From contig JAFZKB010000030.1 of the NCBI GenBank assembly GCA_017551865.1, forward strand, positions 62,001-126,000: DNA of 64,000 bases, written 5' to 3'. Shown here piece after piece: positions 54,898-62,862 of this stretch. The number at the start of each line of letters is the position of its first letter. The stretch's first letter is position 1. Both the position numbers and the translations under genes were made by a program. The stretch is from Clostridiales bacterium. GTDB lineage: Bacteria; Bacillota; Clostridia; Saccharofermentanales; Saccharofermentanaceae. The notes beneath the pieces were generated by a model. It had not been told where the DNA came from and made no database searches. It was given only the letters and a program-made list of their open reading frames with translations.

Positions 54898-54903
54898 ATT
54901 ATA
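54898..54903 (-). promoter_or_regulatory. pur operon -10 element
   Basis: TATAAT on the minus strand lies 34 bases before the purE ATG. The -35 region falls inside the terminator hairpin of the upstream CapA-like gene. The untranslated leader is too short for a purine riboswitch. Confidence 0.5.
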
Positions 54904-54955
54904 AAACAAAAACAGTGCTTCGGGAAAGGCATTTTTGCATTTCATCAAAAGCACT
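54904..54955 (-). terminator. terminator of the CapA-like gene
   Basis: AGTGCTT (54914-54920) pairs with AAGCACT (54949-54955) around a 28-base loop; on the minus strand GTTTTTG follows the stem. It separates the CapA-like gene from purE and overlaps the -35 region of the pur promoter. Confidence 0.65.
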
Positions 54956-54973
54956 CGTTTTTATCGTATTTTG

Positions 54974-56080
54974 CTACTCATTTTCGTCCGACCACCGTAA
55001 TTTTTTCATGACCCGGTCGTATTCTTCCGTCCCCTTTTCGTAGGGCATCGGGCAGTAATCGTTGCCTGATGAGGTAGATCTCATCGAAAACGGGATACAG
55101 ACCATCCGCGATCCCGTGACCTTCCCCTCAAAGACTGAGAAGGTGCACTGGAAGATGGCGGTATCGGGGTCACTTAAGAACGGCTGGCCGCCGAAGCAGA
55201 AATTCGATTCGCTATAAATAATATATTTACCGTTGTAATATTCGACCGGCTGGAGACGGTGCGGATGAGATCCGACGTAGATGTCGGCTCCGTAATCGAG
55301 GATATCGTGTGCCAGGTCGATCGCGGACTGCTCAGGCTCGTACATCCTCTCGACACCGATATGGCAAGAGATGATGACGATGTCACAGCCCTTTTCACGA
55401 AGATAATCGATCGCGTGGTAGTAGGGCTTGCGCTCATAGGTAAAGTTAAATCCCGCCATGCCGATCTTGACGCCCTTTACTTCATAGGAAGAAAAGGAAG
55501 TGTTGTCGCTCCACTTGATGCCCGCTTCTTCCAGGGCTTTGCGGCATTCGTTCAGGCCCGACTCGGTATAGTCGAGCGCGTGGTTGTTCGCAAGGTTGCA
55601 GCACTCGATGCTCGCGCGCTTTAAGACTTCGACATATTTCGGATCGCCTTTCAGATAGATCTCGCGGTCCGGACGGAGCGTCGTAGATGTCGTCAGCGGA
55701 CCCTCGAGGTTACAAAGAGTCATGTCATCGGCTTCAAGATACGGAAGCGCTTTTGAAAACGGATAGGAATAGTTGTCACCGACCACGGAAGTAAAGCAAT
55801 AGGAAGCCCCCGCATGGGATCTCTGTTCGCCGAGCGTCGTATCGCCGATGAAACTGACCGTGATTTCTGTAGGAGTCGGAACAGGAGTCGGTGACGGCGT
55901 TGGTGTATCGGTCGGAAGCGGAGTCGGCGTGTCCGTCGGCTTTACTGTAGATTCGGAAGAAACAGGAATATCCGATGACGGATCTTTTACAGAAGCGGTG
56001 GTCGTATCAGGGGTTTTCGGGCCACAGGAACAAAGAAGCCCGACGGAAAGTAAAAGAGCTAAAAAACGCATCTTTCTCAT
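54974..56080 (-). CDS. CapA-family lipoprotein (poly-gamma-glutamate synthesis-type metallophosphatase fold)
   Basis: The protein has 368 residues from the ATG at 56080. A type II signal peptide ends in LLCSC. A Thr/Pro linker with repeated PTDTP/PTPSP units (about 35-70) leads to the CapA domain. Its metal-binding landmarks are present: FIGDTTLG, NLEGPLT, NLANNHALD, ISCHIG and GSHPHRLQPVE. CapA domains belong to the calcineurin-like metallophosphatase group and function in poly-gamma-glutamate synthesis or in cell-wall metabolism; no pgs/cap genes are here. The ribosome binding site GAGGTGG is rather far (about 12 bases), so the exact start is less sure. Confidence 0.85.
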   Translation of the reverse strand: MRKMRFLALLLSVGLLCSCGPKTPDTTTASVKDPSSDIPVSSESTVKPTDTPTPLPTDTPTPSPTPVPTPTEITVSFIGDTTLGEQRSHAGASYCFTSVVGDNYSYPFSKALPYLEADDMTLCNLEGPLTTSTTLRPDREIYLKGDPKYVEVLKRASIECCNLANNHALDYTESGLNECRKALEEAGIKWSDNTSFSSYEVKGVKIGMAGFNFTYERKPYYHAIDYLREKGCDIVIISCHIGVERMYEPEQSAIDLAHDILDYGADIYVGSHPHRLQPVEYYNGKYIIYSESNFCFGGQPFLSDPDTAIFQCTFSVFEGKVTGSRMVCIPFSMRSTSSGNDYCPMPYEKGTEEYDRVMKKLRWSDENE

Positions 56081-56326
56081 GATGTTCAAAACCACCTCTA
56101 CTGGAATACTTTTTAAGTTTACCAAACTTTTCTTCGGACGGAACACCCTTCCTCCGAAAAATATTTGGAATATCTAATAAAATCTTTAGTATTTTTGTAT
56201 GGCGTTAACAAATTTGAAACATATTTTTTCAACCTTTTTATTAAATACCTCTAGCATTTGTTGAAGAATAAGTGCATAATCTAGATAGAAACTTAATGGA
56301 AACTTACAAGGAAAGGGGCGATCCGG

Positions 56327-56668
56327 ATGGCAAAGATCGATAGATTAACTGAAAAGATTGAGAAACTGGGCAAGAAGCAGAATCTGGGCGCACTGTTGAA
56401 GATGGCAGATGATCCCGAGGATGAGATCAGAGTAGCAGTTGCTAAGGCAATGGGTCAGATCAGCACTTATGATTCTGGTATGCATCTGATCCCGCTCTTC
56501 CGTGATCCTTCTCCGATGGTTCGAGCTGCCGCTGCTGAGTCTGCGGGCTTGATCAACGCGAAGCACTGTGAGGAATATCTGAAGAAACTCGCTTTCGCAG
56601 ATTCCGACCCGAGCGTACGTGCTGTAGCCAGAGAAGCTTACGACAAGATGAAGACAAGAGTCGTCTGA
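56327..56668 (+). CDS. small HEAT-repeat protein
   Basis: This 113-residue protein contains about two and a half HEAT-type helical repeats, seen as DEIRVAVAKAMGQI, PMVRAAAAESAGLI and PSVRAVAREAYDKM, each with the conserved Val-Arg and Ala-Ala spacing. There is no signal peptide or membrane segment. Related proteins serve as adaptors (for example phycobilisome lyase-like or PBS lyase HEAT domains), but no specific partner is suggested by the context. AAGGGG precedes the ATG. A strong terminator follows at 56701-56741. The preceding 180 bases are AT-rich and should hold its promoter. Confidence 0.85.
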   Translation: MAKIDRLTEKIEKLGKKQNLGALLKMADDPEDEIRVAVAKAMGQISTYDSGMHLIPLFRDPSPMVRAAAAESAGLINAKHCEEYLKKLAFADSDPSVRAVAREAYDKMKTRVV

Positions 56669-56700
56669 AGCTTAATTGAATATAATAATATGTTATCAAA

Positions 56701-56741
56701 GGGGATCTTTGCGATTTTTTAGCAACGATCCCTTCTTTTTT
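56701..56741 (+). terminator. rho-independent terminator
   Basis: GGGATC (56702-56707) pairs with GATCCC (56727-56732), with TTGC/GCAA extending the stem inwards, followed by a T-rich tail. It lies 33 bases past the HEAT-repeat gene. Confidence 0.85.
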
Positions 56742-56794
56742 ATGTCATAATATAGGAAGAACATGAAGCCCGCCACAGCATATGGAGGACAATT

Positions 56795-56998
56795 ATGAAG
56801 ATTGAATTAAACCCCGACGAGAACGTCGTCAAGACCATCAAGGAAGGCCTGAAGATGAAAGGCGGATACTGCCCCTGCCGTCTCGAGCGGACCGAAGACA
56901 CCAAGTGCATGTGTAAGGAATTCAGAGATCAGATCGCCGATCCGGACTTTGAGGGATTCTGCCACTGCATGCTATACTATAAAAGAAAAGATGAATAA
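56795..56998 (+). CDS. ferredoxin-thioredoxin reductase catalytic-domain protein, minimal
   Basis: The 67-residue protein has three CxC motifs (Cys 26/28 in CPCR, 38/40 in CMC and 56/58 in CHC), the defining pattern of the catalytic subunit of ferredoxin:thioredoxin reductase, which passes electrons from ferredoxin through a 4Fe-4S cluster to a disulfide. The spacing between the pairs differs from the plant/cyanobacterial protein, and the length is about half. A thioredoxin gene follows 48 bases later, so the two probably work together in the cytoplasm. GGAGG is 7 bases before the ATG. Clostridial homologues are common; their partner is not established to my knowledge. Confidence 0.85.
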   Translation: MKIELNPDENVVKTIKEGLKMKGGYCPCRLERTEDTKCMCKEFRDQIADPDFEGFCHCMLYYKRKDE

Positions 56999-57046
56999 AA
57001 TATCCGGGAAGATCCGGAATCGGTTTTAAGATAAGGAGAGATAAAT

Positions 57047-57364
57047 ATGGCTGAGATCAAGCTTACGAAAGATAATTTTGAAAAAGAAGTACTTCAGGCT
57101 TCCCTGCCTGTCGTCGTAGATTTCTGGGCACCCTGGTGCGGACCGTGCCAGATGCTCGGTCCTGTCCTCGAAGAAGTTGCCAATGAAAACGAAGGCAAGT
57201 TCATCGTCGGTAAAGTCAATGTCGATGAGGAAATGGAGCTGGCCCTGTCTTACAAGATCTCGAGCATTCCATGCCTGATGGTCTTTGAAAACGGTGAAGT
57301 CGCAAGAAAGACTCTGGGCTTCATGCCGAAAGACGTACTTTTAAAGTTCATCACTAACGGTTAA
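57047..57364 (+). CDS. trxA: thioredoxin
   Basis: The 105-residue protein has the thioredoxin fold with the active site [10 protein letters not shown] and the cis-proline in SSIPCLMVF. It reduces protein disulfides in the cytoplasm. An extra Cys follows the cis-proline (IPC), which is less usual. The FTR-like gene precedes it by 48 bases; no thioredoxin reductase (TrxB) gene is in the window. AAGGAGAG precedes the ATG. The next gene starts 21 bases after the stop. Confidence 0.97.
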   Translation: MAEIKLTKDNFEKEVLQASLPVVVDFWAPWCGPCQMLGPVLEEVANENEGKFIVGKVNVDEEMELALSYKISSIPCLMVFENGEVARKTLGFMPKDVLLKFITNG

Positions 57365-57385
57365 GGAAAGGAAGAAGAATTATCC

Positions 57386-58072
57386 ATGTCTGAAACCTCT
57401 AGTCCATCCGTTCCCGAGCAGATCAAGCAAAAGACCATCTCTTCGGAAAAAGAAAAGAAGAATAATGCCATCCTGATCTTAACGATCATAGAGTGCGTCC
57501 TTCTGGGCGTGCTCTCTATTGTCTGTTTCTTTGCTGTACATTCCCTGACTTCATATGACTCCTATTACCGGATCTACTACTTCTTCCCGATCACGGGCAT
57601 GATCCTGATGGGGCTAATGATCGCCGCCTACTTTAAAAAGTGGCTGGCGCTGCAACTTTTGTCGGTCATCATCGTGCTTTTATGGGTCACCTACTGCGGT
57701 GCGACGATCTACAGCTCCTTCATTGCAGGAAAAGTCTATAAACTCGAAGAGCCTTACAGAAATTCCGAAATGTACGTCGTCTTTGAAGGCAAAACCTATG
57801 AATGGGAAGGAAAGACAGTCATCTACGGACTTCCGGCCGAATGGGAAGATCTTCAGAAGCGCGCCGTTATCAAAGAACGAGACGACAGCAAAAAGCCGAC
57901 CGAAGAACTCCACGCCAAGGGCATCGATGCCGGATCCATGATCTTCTACCAGGACGGATATAAGTACATCCTTGTCGAGTGTGTCACAGGATCGCTTTTC
58001 GAATTCATCGATCCGAACGATCCACCGGAAGACACCATCTCCACAGACGTCACCACATTAGGTATCGGCTAA
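57386..58072 (+). CDS. membrane protein of unknown function
   Basis: This 228-residue protein has a polar N-terminus (about 1-25) and three hydrophobic segments (about 26-50, 64-83 and 89-113). The C-terminal 110 residues are soluble, with acidic, Tyr-containing patches. The N-terminus is likely cytoplasmic, which would place the C-terminal domain outside. AAGGAAG precedes the ATG but is distant. It follows trxA closely and may be cotranscribed. The 3' end faces the hairpin array at 58134-58428. No family recognised. Confidence 0.7.
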   Translation: MSETSSPSVPEQIKQKTISSEKEKKNNAILILTIIECVLLGVLSIVCFFAVHSLTSYDSYYRIYYFFPITGMILMGLMIAAYFKKWLALQLLSVIIVLLWVTYCGATIYSSFIAGKVYKLEEPYRNSEMYVVFEGKTYEWEGKTVIYGLPAEWEDLQKRAVIKERDDSKKPTEELHAKGIDAGSMIFYQDGYKYILVECVTGSLFEFIDPNDPPEDTISTDVTTLGIG

Positions 58073-58467
58073 AAACAGCTTCACGCGAAGGAAACTTCCA
58101 AAACATCTTGAATACATACACAGATTCGGAGTTGACCGTATAAAAATGGAAAATCCAAAATTATACGGCAGCTTTAGACGTTCAGTGCCGTAAAAAATCG
58201 AAAAAGTGAATTCTATACGGCAATTTCAGAGCTAATTGCCGTATGAAATCGGAAAATGAAGTTCTATACGGCAGTTAGGGAAAGAAAGTGCCGTATGGAA
58301 TTGAAAAAGTGAATTCCATACGGCAAAAGAGCAAAAAAATGCCGTATAAAATGAAGGTTTCCAAATCTATACGGCAGGTGGGCAAAATCAGTGCCGTATA
58401 AAATCGGATTTCTCGAAAATTTACGGCAATTACAGGTCGATCGAGTCAGGATCCGCTGTTGCGGCGG
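58073..58467. other. 395-base gap between convergent genes
   Basis: No gene is seen. The stretch is dominated by the hairpin array at 58134-58428. The flanks, 58073-58133 and 58429-58467, show no other signal. Confidence 0.6.
58134..58428. repeat. array of about six palindromic hairpin units, period 50-54 bases
   Basis: TATACGGCA-type left arms start at 58162, 58214, 58265, 58318 and 58368, each followed 14 or 15 bases later by a TGCCGTAT-type right arm (58186, 58237, 58289, 58340, 58392). A lone right arm near 58136 and a lone left arm at 58422 mark partial units at the two ends. Loops differ in sequence from unit to unit, while linkers of 19 to 21 bases share an AAATCGGAAAAGTGAATTC-like sequence. 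Arm changes in units 1, 4 and 6 weaken pairing slightly. It lies between convergent genes and matches no known feature. Confidence 0.85.
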
Positions 58468-59622
58468 TCAGTTACCAACCTTGATGAAGCCGGAACGCAG
58501 CCAGGAGGAAAAATCGATGGAGCCGTTAAGAAGTGCATCGATCGTCTGGACGGTCAGATCCTTCTCCGCAGCGATGAATGCCACCGGCGAATAGCTTTCG
58601 ATTACTTCCATGACGCTCTCCCCTTTTCCGCCGCCGTGATTGGTGATCGCGAGTTTGATCGCGCTTTCAGCGTCGGCCGGGTTGCCGTTCTCATCGTACT
58701 TATAGATCCTCGGAAGGTTATTGAAAACATTCTGCAGGCGGGAGCTGGTCTCTTCATCTGAGATGCTGAAGAAATACGGATTGATGCCCAGTTCCCCGAC
58801 CTCGATGATCCGCGCCATGTTATACGGAAGCATGCTGTGCGAAGTCACAAGCGTCTCGGCCATATTCGTAAGATACTCTGTATTCTCATAGTAATCCGTG
58901 CTGTAGGCAACTTTAAGACCACCAAACTGGTTCGGGACAGCAAACTCCTCACGCGACTTAAAGTAGGCGTATGCGGTAAGCGTTTTGTCAGGGTTTGCCT
59001 TGTAGTAGAAGCCCGAAGCTTCCTTGTCTTTAAAGGTCACATAGTATTCGGTGGAGCCGTAGTTCTCAGGAAGGATGAAGTTCTGCTCTCCGTTTCCCTC
59101 ACCTACGCAGTAAACAAACTTACCGAGAGTGACCTGTTTGACGCTGTCCTTAAAGGCATCGTCGGAGATGACCTCGACTCTGGCGCCCCAGATGGTATCG
59201 GGGATCGTGACAGAGCTCCCGCCCTTCGAGCAGGAATCGATCTCGATATGGGCCGGAACGAAGTCCTTCTTCAGATAATATGTATAGGAATAGCCGTGGA
59301 TCGGGTCGAACTTGACGTGCCAGGCCTTCTCGGAAAAGTCGTAACTTGCGATACAGGTAACAAAGAGGATCAGTACGGCGGCGATGGCGGCGACGACGAT
59401 CGCGGCGACCTTGATGCGGTGCTCGATCATGCGGCGGTAGGCGGACTTCTTCTTTTTCTTCTTGGTGGGCGCCGCGGAGCCGGCCTTGTTTACCTTCTTC
59501 GAAGACGTCTTGGCGGGTGCCTCAGAAGCGGCTTCTTGCGCAGAAGTGGTTTTCACTTCATTTTCATTCTCTGCGATTTTGTTTTCGCTTATTACTTCTT
59601 TGTTTTCATTATTATCCGACAC
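58468..59622 (-). CDS. single-pass membrane protein with leucine-rich-repeat-like outer segment
   Basis: The protein has 384 residues starting at GTG 59622, with GAGGAA about 9 bases upstream. The N-terminus (about 1-65) is hydrophilic, first acidic and then Lys-rich (PTKKKKKK). One membrane segment lies at about 71-92. The outer part starts with a segment resembling LRR_5/BspA repeats (SSVTIPDTIWG, then VEVISDDAFKDSV, then QVTLGKFV). The far C-terminal part has no known motif. Topology: N-terminus inside. The 3' end faces the hairpin array. Function unknown. Confidence 0.75.
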   Translation of the reverse strand: MSDNNENKEVISENKIAENENEVKTTSAQEAASEAPAKTSSKKVNKAGSAAPTKKKKKKSAYRRMIEHRIKVAAIVVAAIAAVLILFVTCIASYDFSEKAWHVKFDPIHGYSYTYYLKKDFVPAHIEIDSCSKGGSSVTIPDTIWGARVEVISDDAFKDSVKQVTLGKFVYCVGEGNGEQNFILPENYGSTEYYVTFKDKEASGFYYKANPDKTLTAYAYFKSREEFAVPNQFGGLKVAYSTDYYENTEYLTNMAETLVTSHSMLPYNMARIIEVGELGINPYFFSISDEETSSRLQNVFNNLPRIYKYDENGNPADAESAIKLAITNHGGGKGESVMEVIESYSPVAFIAAEKDLTVQTIDALLNGSIDFSSWLRSGFIKVGN

Positions 59623-59701
59623 GATTTTCGTTCCTCTAACTGCTTTCTTATTGATCCGGGTACGCTGATACGTGATCCAACGCTTTCGGACGCTCCCCTA
59701 T

Positions 59702-60199
59702 TTATACTACAAAATCGATCCTTTTTCCATCCACTGCGGCATCAGTGAGCCGGTCATTTATATATGTAAGTTTTAAAGAAAAGACATCCTGTCTTTCTTT
59801 AAGCAGGCGGAAAAAGATCTTATCCCCGGGCCAGATCGGAAGCTCTTCGATTCTATCTTCCTTGATCCACTGAAGTTCGCCTTCGGCGCAGGGATCGCCT
59901 TCGGGGATCTCCCCTTCGTATTTATCGCAGGTATAAAGGAATGTGATCTCGTCGATCTCATCGATCACGAACGTGATGATCCCGCGAAGACGAAAGGACT
60001 TCATGGTAAGGCCGGTCTCTTCTTTCACCTCGCGAAGGACACATTCTTCAGGAGATTCACCATGCTCAAGGTGGCCTCCAACGCCGATATATTTATCCTT
60101 ATTAATATCGTTTTCCTTCCTGGTCCGATGAAGCATCAGGACCCCTTCGGGGCCGTAAATGTAGCAGAGCGTAGTCTCGTAGCGATCCTTACCTTCCAT
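59702..60199 (-). CDS. Nudix hydrolase
   Basis: This 165-residue protein carries a full Nudix box, GGHLEHGESPEEC followed by REVKEETGL, which matches GX5EX7REUXEEXGU. It hydrolyses a nucleoside diphosphate linked to another group; the sequence suggests the MutT/8-oxo-dGTPase side of the family but does not settle it. I took the ATG at 60199, which has GGAG 6 bases upstream; in-frame ATGs 2 and 4 codons before it lack a site. It stands alone on the minus strand, divergent from the SDR gene. Confidence 0.9.
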   Translation of the reverse strand: MEGKDRYETTLCYIYGPEGVLMLHRTRKENDINKDKYIGVGGHLEHGESPEECVLREVKEETGLTMKSFRLRGIITFVIDEIDEITFLYTCDKYEGEIPEGDPCAEGELQWIKEDRIEELPIWPGDKIFFRLLKERQDVFSLKLTYINDRLTDAAVDGKRIDFVV

Positions 60200-60339
60200 T
60201 TTCATCTCCATTTTCAAAATAAAAATGTCAAACGTTCTTTCGCACATGAAAATCAAATAGTGAAAATCATTGTGTTCTTGTAATGCGTTTATAGGATATC
60301 ACATTTTTTTCTTGTACAAATAACGAATGAACCCGAAAG

Positions 60340-60367
60340 CCATTTCGGACACCTGAAATGGTATACT
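60340..60367 (+). promoter_or_regulatory. SDR gene promoter with overlapping palindrome
   Basis: CCATTTC (60340-60346) and GAAATGG (60355-60361) are perfect inverted arms with 8 bases between. The right arm runs into an extended -10, TGG then TATACT (60362-60367), 37 bases before the ATG. This is the position of an operator for a repressor. Confidence 0.55.
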
Positions 60368-60404
60368 CTTACACGGAAATTGAAAGAAAAAGGAGAAAAA
60401 ACAC

Positions 60405-61178
60405 ATGAAGAATTATTTTGATCTTAAAGGACAAGTCGCAATCGTTACCGGGTGCTCCACCGGACTGGGTGTTCAGATGGCTAAAGCTCTGGCAAATCAG
60501 GGATGCAAGATCGTCGCTGTCGCTCGCCGTCAGGAAATGATCGATCAGGTCGCTTCTGATATCGCGAAGGAATATGGCGTTGAGACCATGGCTGTCCGCT
60601 GTGATATCACAGACACAGACGCTGTAAACTCTATGGTTGACCAGGTAATCGAAAAGTTCGGACGTGTAGATATCCTCATTAATAATGCAGGAACGGGCGC
60701 TGTCGCTCCGGCGGAAGACATCACAGACGAGCAGTTCAACAACGAGATGAGCATCGACCTCTTCGGTTCTTTCCGCGTAGCAAGAGCCGTTGCCAAGAAG
60801 CACATGATCGATGCCAACTACGGTAGAATCATCAACATCGCTTCCATGTACGGTCTTGTCGGTAACAAGATCTGCGGTTCCGCTCCGTATCACGCAGCCA
60901 AGGGCGGTGTCGTCAACATGACTCGTGCACTCGCTGCCGAGTGGGGCAAGTACGGCATCACTGTAAACTCCATCTGCCCGGGTTACTTCTACACAGATCT
61001 TACCCGCGACACATTAAACAGCGACTTCTTCCAGCAGAATGCGAAGACCATGATCCCGGAAGAGCGCTACGGCGAAGAGGGCGAGCTCGATACCGCTGCT
61101 TTGTTCCTCGCTTCGAAGAACTCCTCTTACGTTACAGGCGTTAACCTCGCAGTAGACGGCGGTTACACAGCAATGTAA
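60405..61178 (+). CDS. short-chain dehydrogenase/reductase
   Basis: The 257-residue protein is a classical SDR: TGCSTGLG is the cofactor loop, NNAGTGA is the structural NNAG, and the catalytic set is Ser in IASM and Tyr/Lys in YHAAKGG. The end SSYVTGVNLAVDGGYTAM is typical of sugar and polyol dehydrogenases of the gluconate-5-dehydrogenase/IdnO type. Substrate is not certain: gluconate, glucose or another hydroxy compound. AAGGAG precedes the ATG. It appears monocistronic, with a candidate operator at 60340-60361. Confidence 0.9.
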   Translation: MKNYFDLKGQVAIVTGCSTGLGVQMAKALANQGCKIVAVARRQEMIDQVASDIAKEYGVETMAVRCDITDTDAVNSMVDQVIEKFGRVDILINNAGTGAVAPAEDITDEQFNNEMSIDLFGSFRVARAVAKKHMIDANYGRIINIASMYGLVGNKICGSAPYHAAKGGVVNMTRALAAEWGKYGITVNSICPGYFYTDLTRDTLNSDFFQQNAKTMIPEERYGEEGELDTAALFLASKNSSYVTGVNLAVDGGYTAM

Positions 61179-61270
61179 CCAAAGCTCGGAAAGCGCGCAT
61201 TTACCGCCTTTTCCGATACTTGAAAAGAACCCTTCGGCCGTCCGGTCAAGTGGAATTTCTCACATCCTTC

Positions 61271-61279
61271 TGATATAAT
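61271..61279 (+). promoter_or_regulatory. extended -10 promoter of the tandem GT-C genes
   Basis: TGA followed by a perfect TATAAT (61274-61279) lies 26 bases before the ATG at 61306. The -35 position is weak. Confidence 0.55.
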
Positions 61280-61305
61280 CCCATATATATATGGGAGGCT
61301 ATTTC

Positions 61306-62859
61306 ATGAATGGTATGGATCTGAGAAAGAACAGGCTTGATCGGGCGGCTTTTCTTCTTATCGCACTTTCCGCGGTTTTTCTAACATCTTTTGTCTGCCC
61401 GTACGCGCCGTATTTCCGTTACTGCTTTGAGACCGACGAATCGGTTTACCGGGTCCTCTCCCTCGGCTGGCTTCGCGGCAAACTCCCCTACCGGGATCTT
61501 TTCGACCATAAAGGGCCTCTTACCTATGTTTTCTACGCATTGGGTCTTCTTCTCTCGGGACAGAAGAACTGGGGCATGTGGATCGTGTTCTGCATCGTCA
61601 ACGCGGTCACCTTCACCACGATGTATAAGGTCTTCCGTCTTTACTACTCCGAGAAGATCTCCATCGCCTCCTCGAGTTTTCTTCTTTTCATCCTGACATT
61701 CTTTAAGGACTCGATCTTCGGATCGGCATCGAAACCTGAAAACATCATCGTAATGTTCCTGATGCTTTCCTCATATATCTTCGTCAGAGCCGTCCGCGAT
61801 TTTTCGGCAAAAGATCCGGACGAGAGAAAAGGTGCGAAGGTATTCTCGATTCCGGATATCGTTAAGCTCGGGCTTTACTGCGGATGCATCTTCATGATCA
61901 AGTTCAATGTCTGCATCTTCTATCTGTGCTTTCTCGGCGCGTATTTTCTTTGGCTTCTGTTCCAGAAGCGCTTTTCGGAATTTGGAAGCCGCGCTCTGCT
62001 CTTTCTTTCCGGGATCGCTGCGATAACAGGCATCTTCGTGATCTACTATGCCGCGATGGGCGGACTTTCCGATTTTATCGGCACCTACTTTACTTTTAAT
62101 CTCCGCTACGGCGGAAAGAGCGACTGGCTCCCGCACTATATGCGCTACTGGATCCCGTTTTCGACCCAGGCCGTCACGACGATCCTGTTCCTGCTTGCTA
62201 CAGCGACTTTCTATCTCGGCTATAAGGCAGCAAAAGAAGGAAAGAAACAGAAGCTTGTCTGCTTTGTCCTTGGTGCGATCGTCTATGTCTTCATCACGTC
62301 GCCTGCGATCTACTATTACACGTTTATCGTGCTTTTGCCGATCTACATGTACGGCATCCCGTTTCCGGCCGAGATCCTTCTCAACCGCAGCAAGGACACC
62401 AAACTCGGGAAACCTGCGATCGCGTCATTTTTCGCGATCCCGGTAGTGATCTCTTTTCTGGTAAATATCCTCATTATGCCGTCAGTCCCGTGGAAGCCGA
62501 TCCCGTTTGAGGAGAAGATGAGAGAATATGCAGACGCGCATCCCTCTGCCACTTACGCATTCTTTTTGAGCAGCAAGGCCGCGTGTCCTATGTTTTATGA
62601 CCTCACGACCGAGGTCCCGAACTTTAAATATTTCTTCCTTCCGCCGCGCGCGACGGAGGAGATGGAATTTGAGCAGATGGTCAGCATCGGTAAAGGCGAA
62701 CCGGACGTAATTGTCGTTCCCAACCCGCAGCAGCAGGAAGAAGGGATCATGCAGAGCTTTTACGAGTTCTTCGAAAGCTACGGCTACGAGTTCTACTGCG
62801 AGGGCGACGGCTACCAGTACGATCTTTATTTCCGCATCTATGTAAAATCGGAGGGTTAA
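61306..62859 (+). CDS. GT-C-type membrane glycosyltransferase, tandem copy 1
   Basis: This 517-residue protein has about eleven membrane segments. The first outer loop after segment 1 carries the acidic pair in CFETDES, the position of the catalytic Asp in ArnT/PMT-type enzymes, followed by GKLPYRDLFDHKGP, a hallmark of PMT_2/YfhO-like transferases. A soluble C-terminal domain follows (about 400-517). It likely transfers a sugar from a polyprenol phosphate to an envelope polymer outside the membrane. GGGAGG is 8 bases before the ATG at 61306. The second copy starts 3 bases after its stop. Confidence 0.85.
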   Translation: MNGMDLRKNRLDRAAFLLIALSAVFLTSFVCPYAPYFRYCFETDESVYRVLSLGWLRGKLPYRDLFDHKGPLTYVFYALGLLLSGQKNWGMWIVFCIVNAVTFTTMYKVFRLYYSEKISIASSSFLLFILTFFKDSIFGSASKPENIIVMFLMLSSYIFVRAVRDFSAKDPDERKGAKVFSIPDIVKLGLYCGCIFMIKFNVCIFYLCFLGAYFLWLLFQKRFSEFGSRALLFLSGIAAITGIFVIYYAAMGGLSDFIGTYFTFNLRYGGKSDWLPHYMRYWIPFSTQAVTTILFLLATATFYLGYKAAKEGKKQKLVCFVLGAIVYVFITSPAIYYYTFIVLLPIYMYGIPFPAEILLNRSKDTKLGKPAIASFFAIPVVISFLVNILIMPSVPWKPIPFEEKMREYADAHPSATYAFFLSSKAACPMFYDLTTEVPNFKYFFLPPRATEEMEFEQMVSIGKGEPDVIVVPNPQQQEEGIMQSFYEFFESYGYEFYCEGDGYQYDLYFRIYVKSEG

Positions 62860-62862
62860 GTT

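Noticed and set aside
54865..54974. Purine riboswitch before purE
   Set aside because: The leader after the -10 is only about 30 bases and none of the conserved riboswitch loops is visible.
58162..58428. The hairpin array as a CRISPR array
   Set aside because: If the conserved part is called the repeat, the spacers are only 14-15 bases, much shorter than CRISPR spacers. The arms vary and no cas genes are in the window.
61189..61217. TCGGAAA / TTTCCGA hairpin after the SDR gene as a terminator
   Set aside because: There is no T-run after the stem, so a terminator is not supported, although it may be a structured 3' end.
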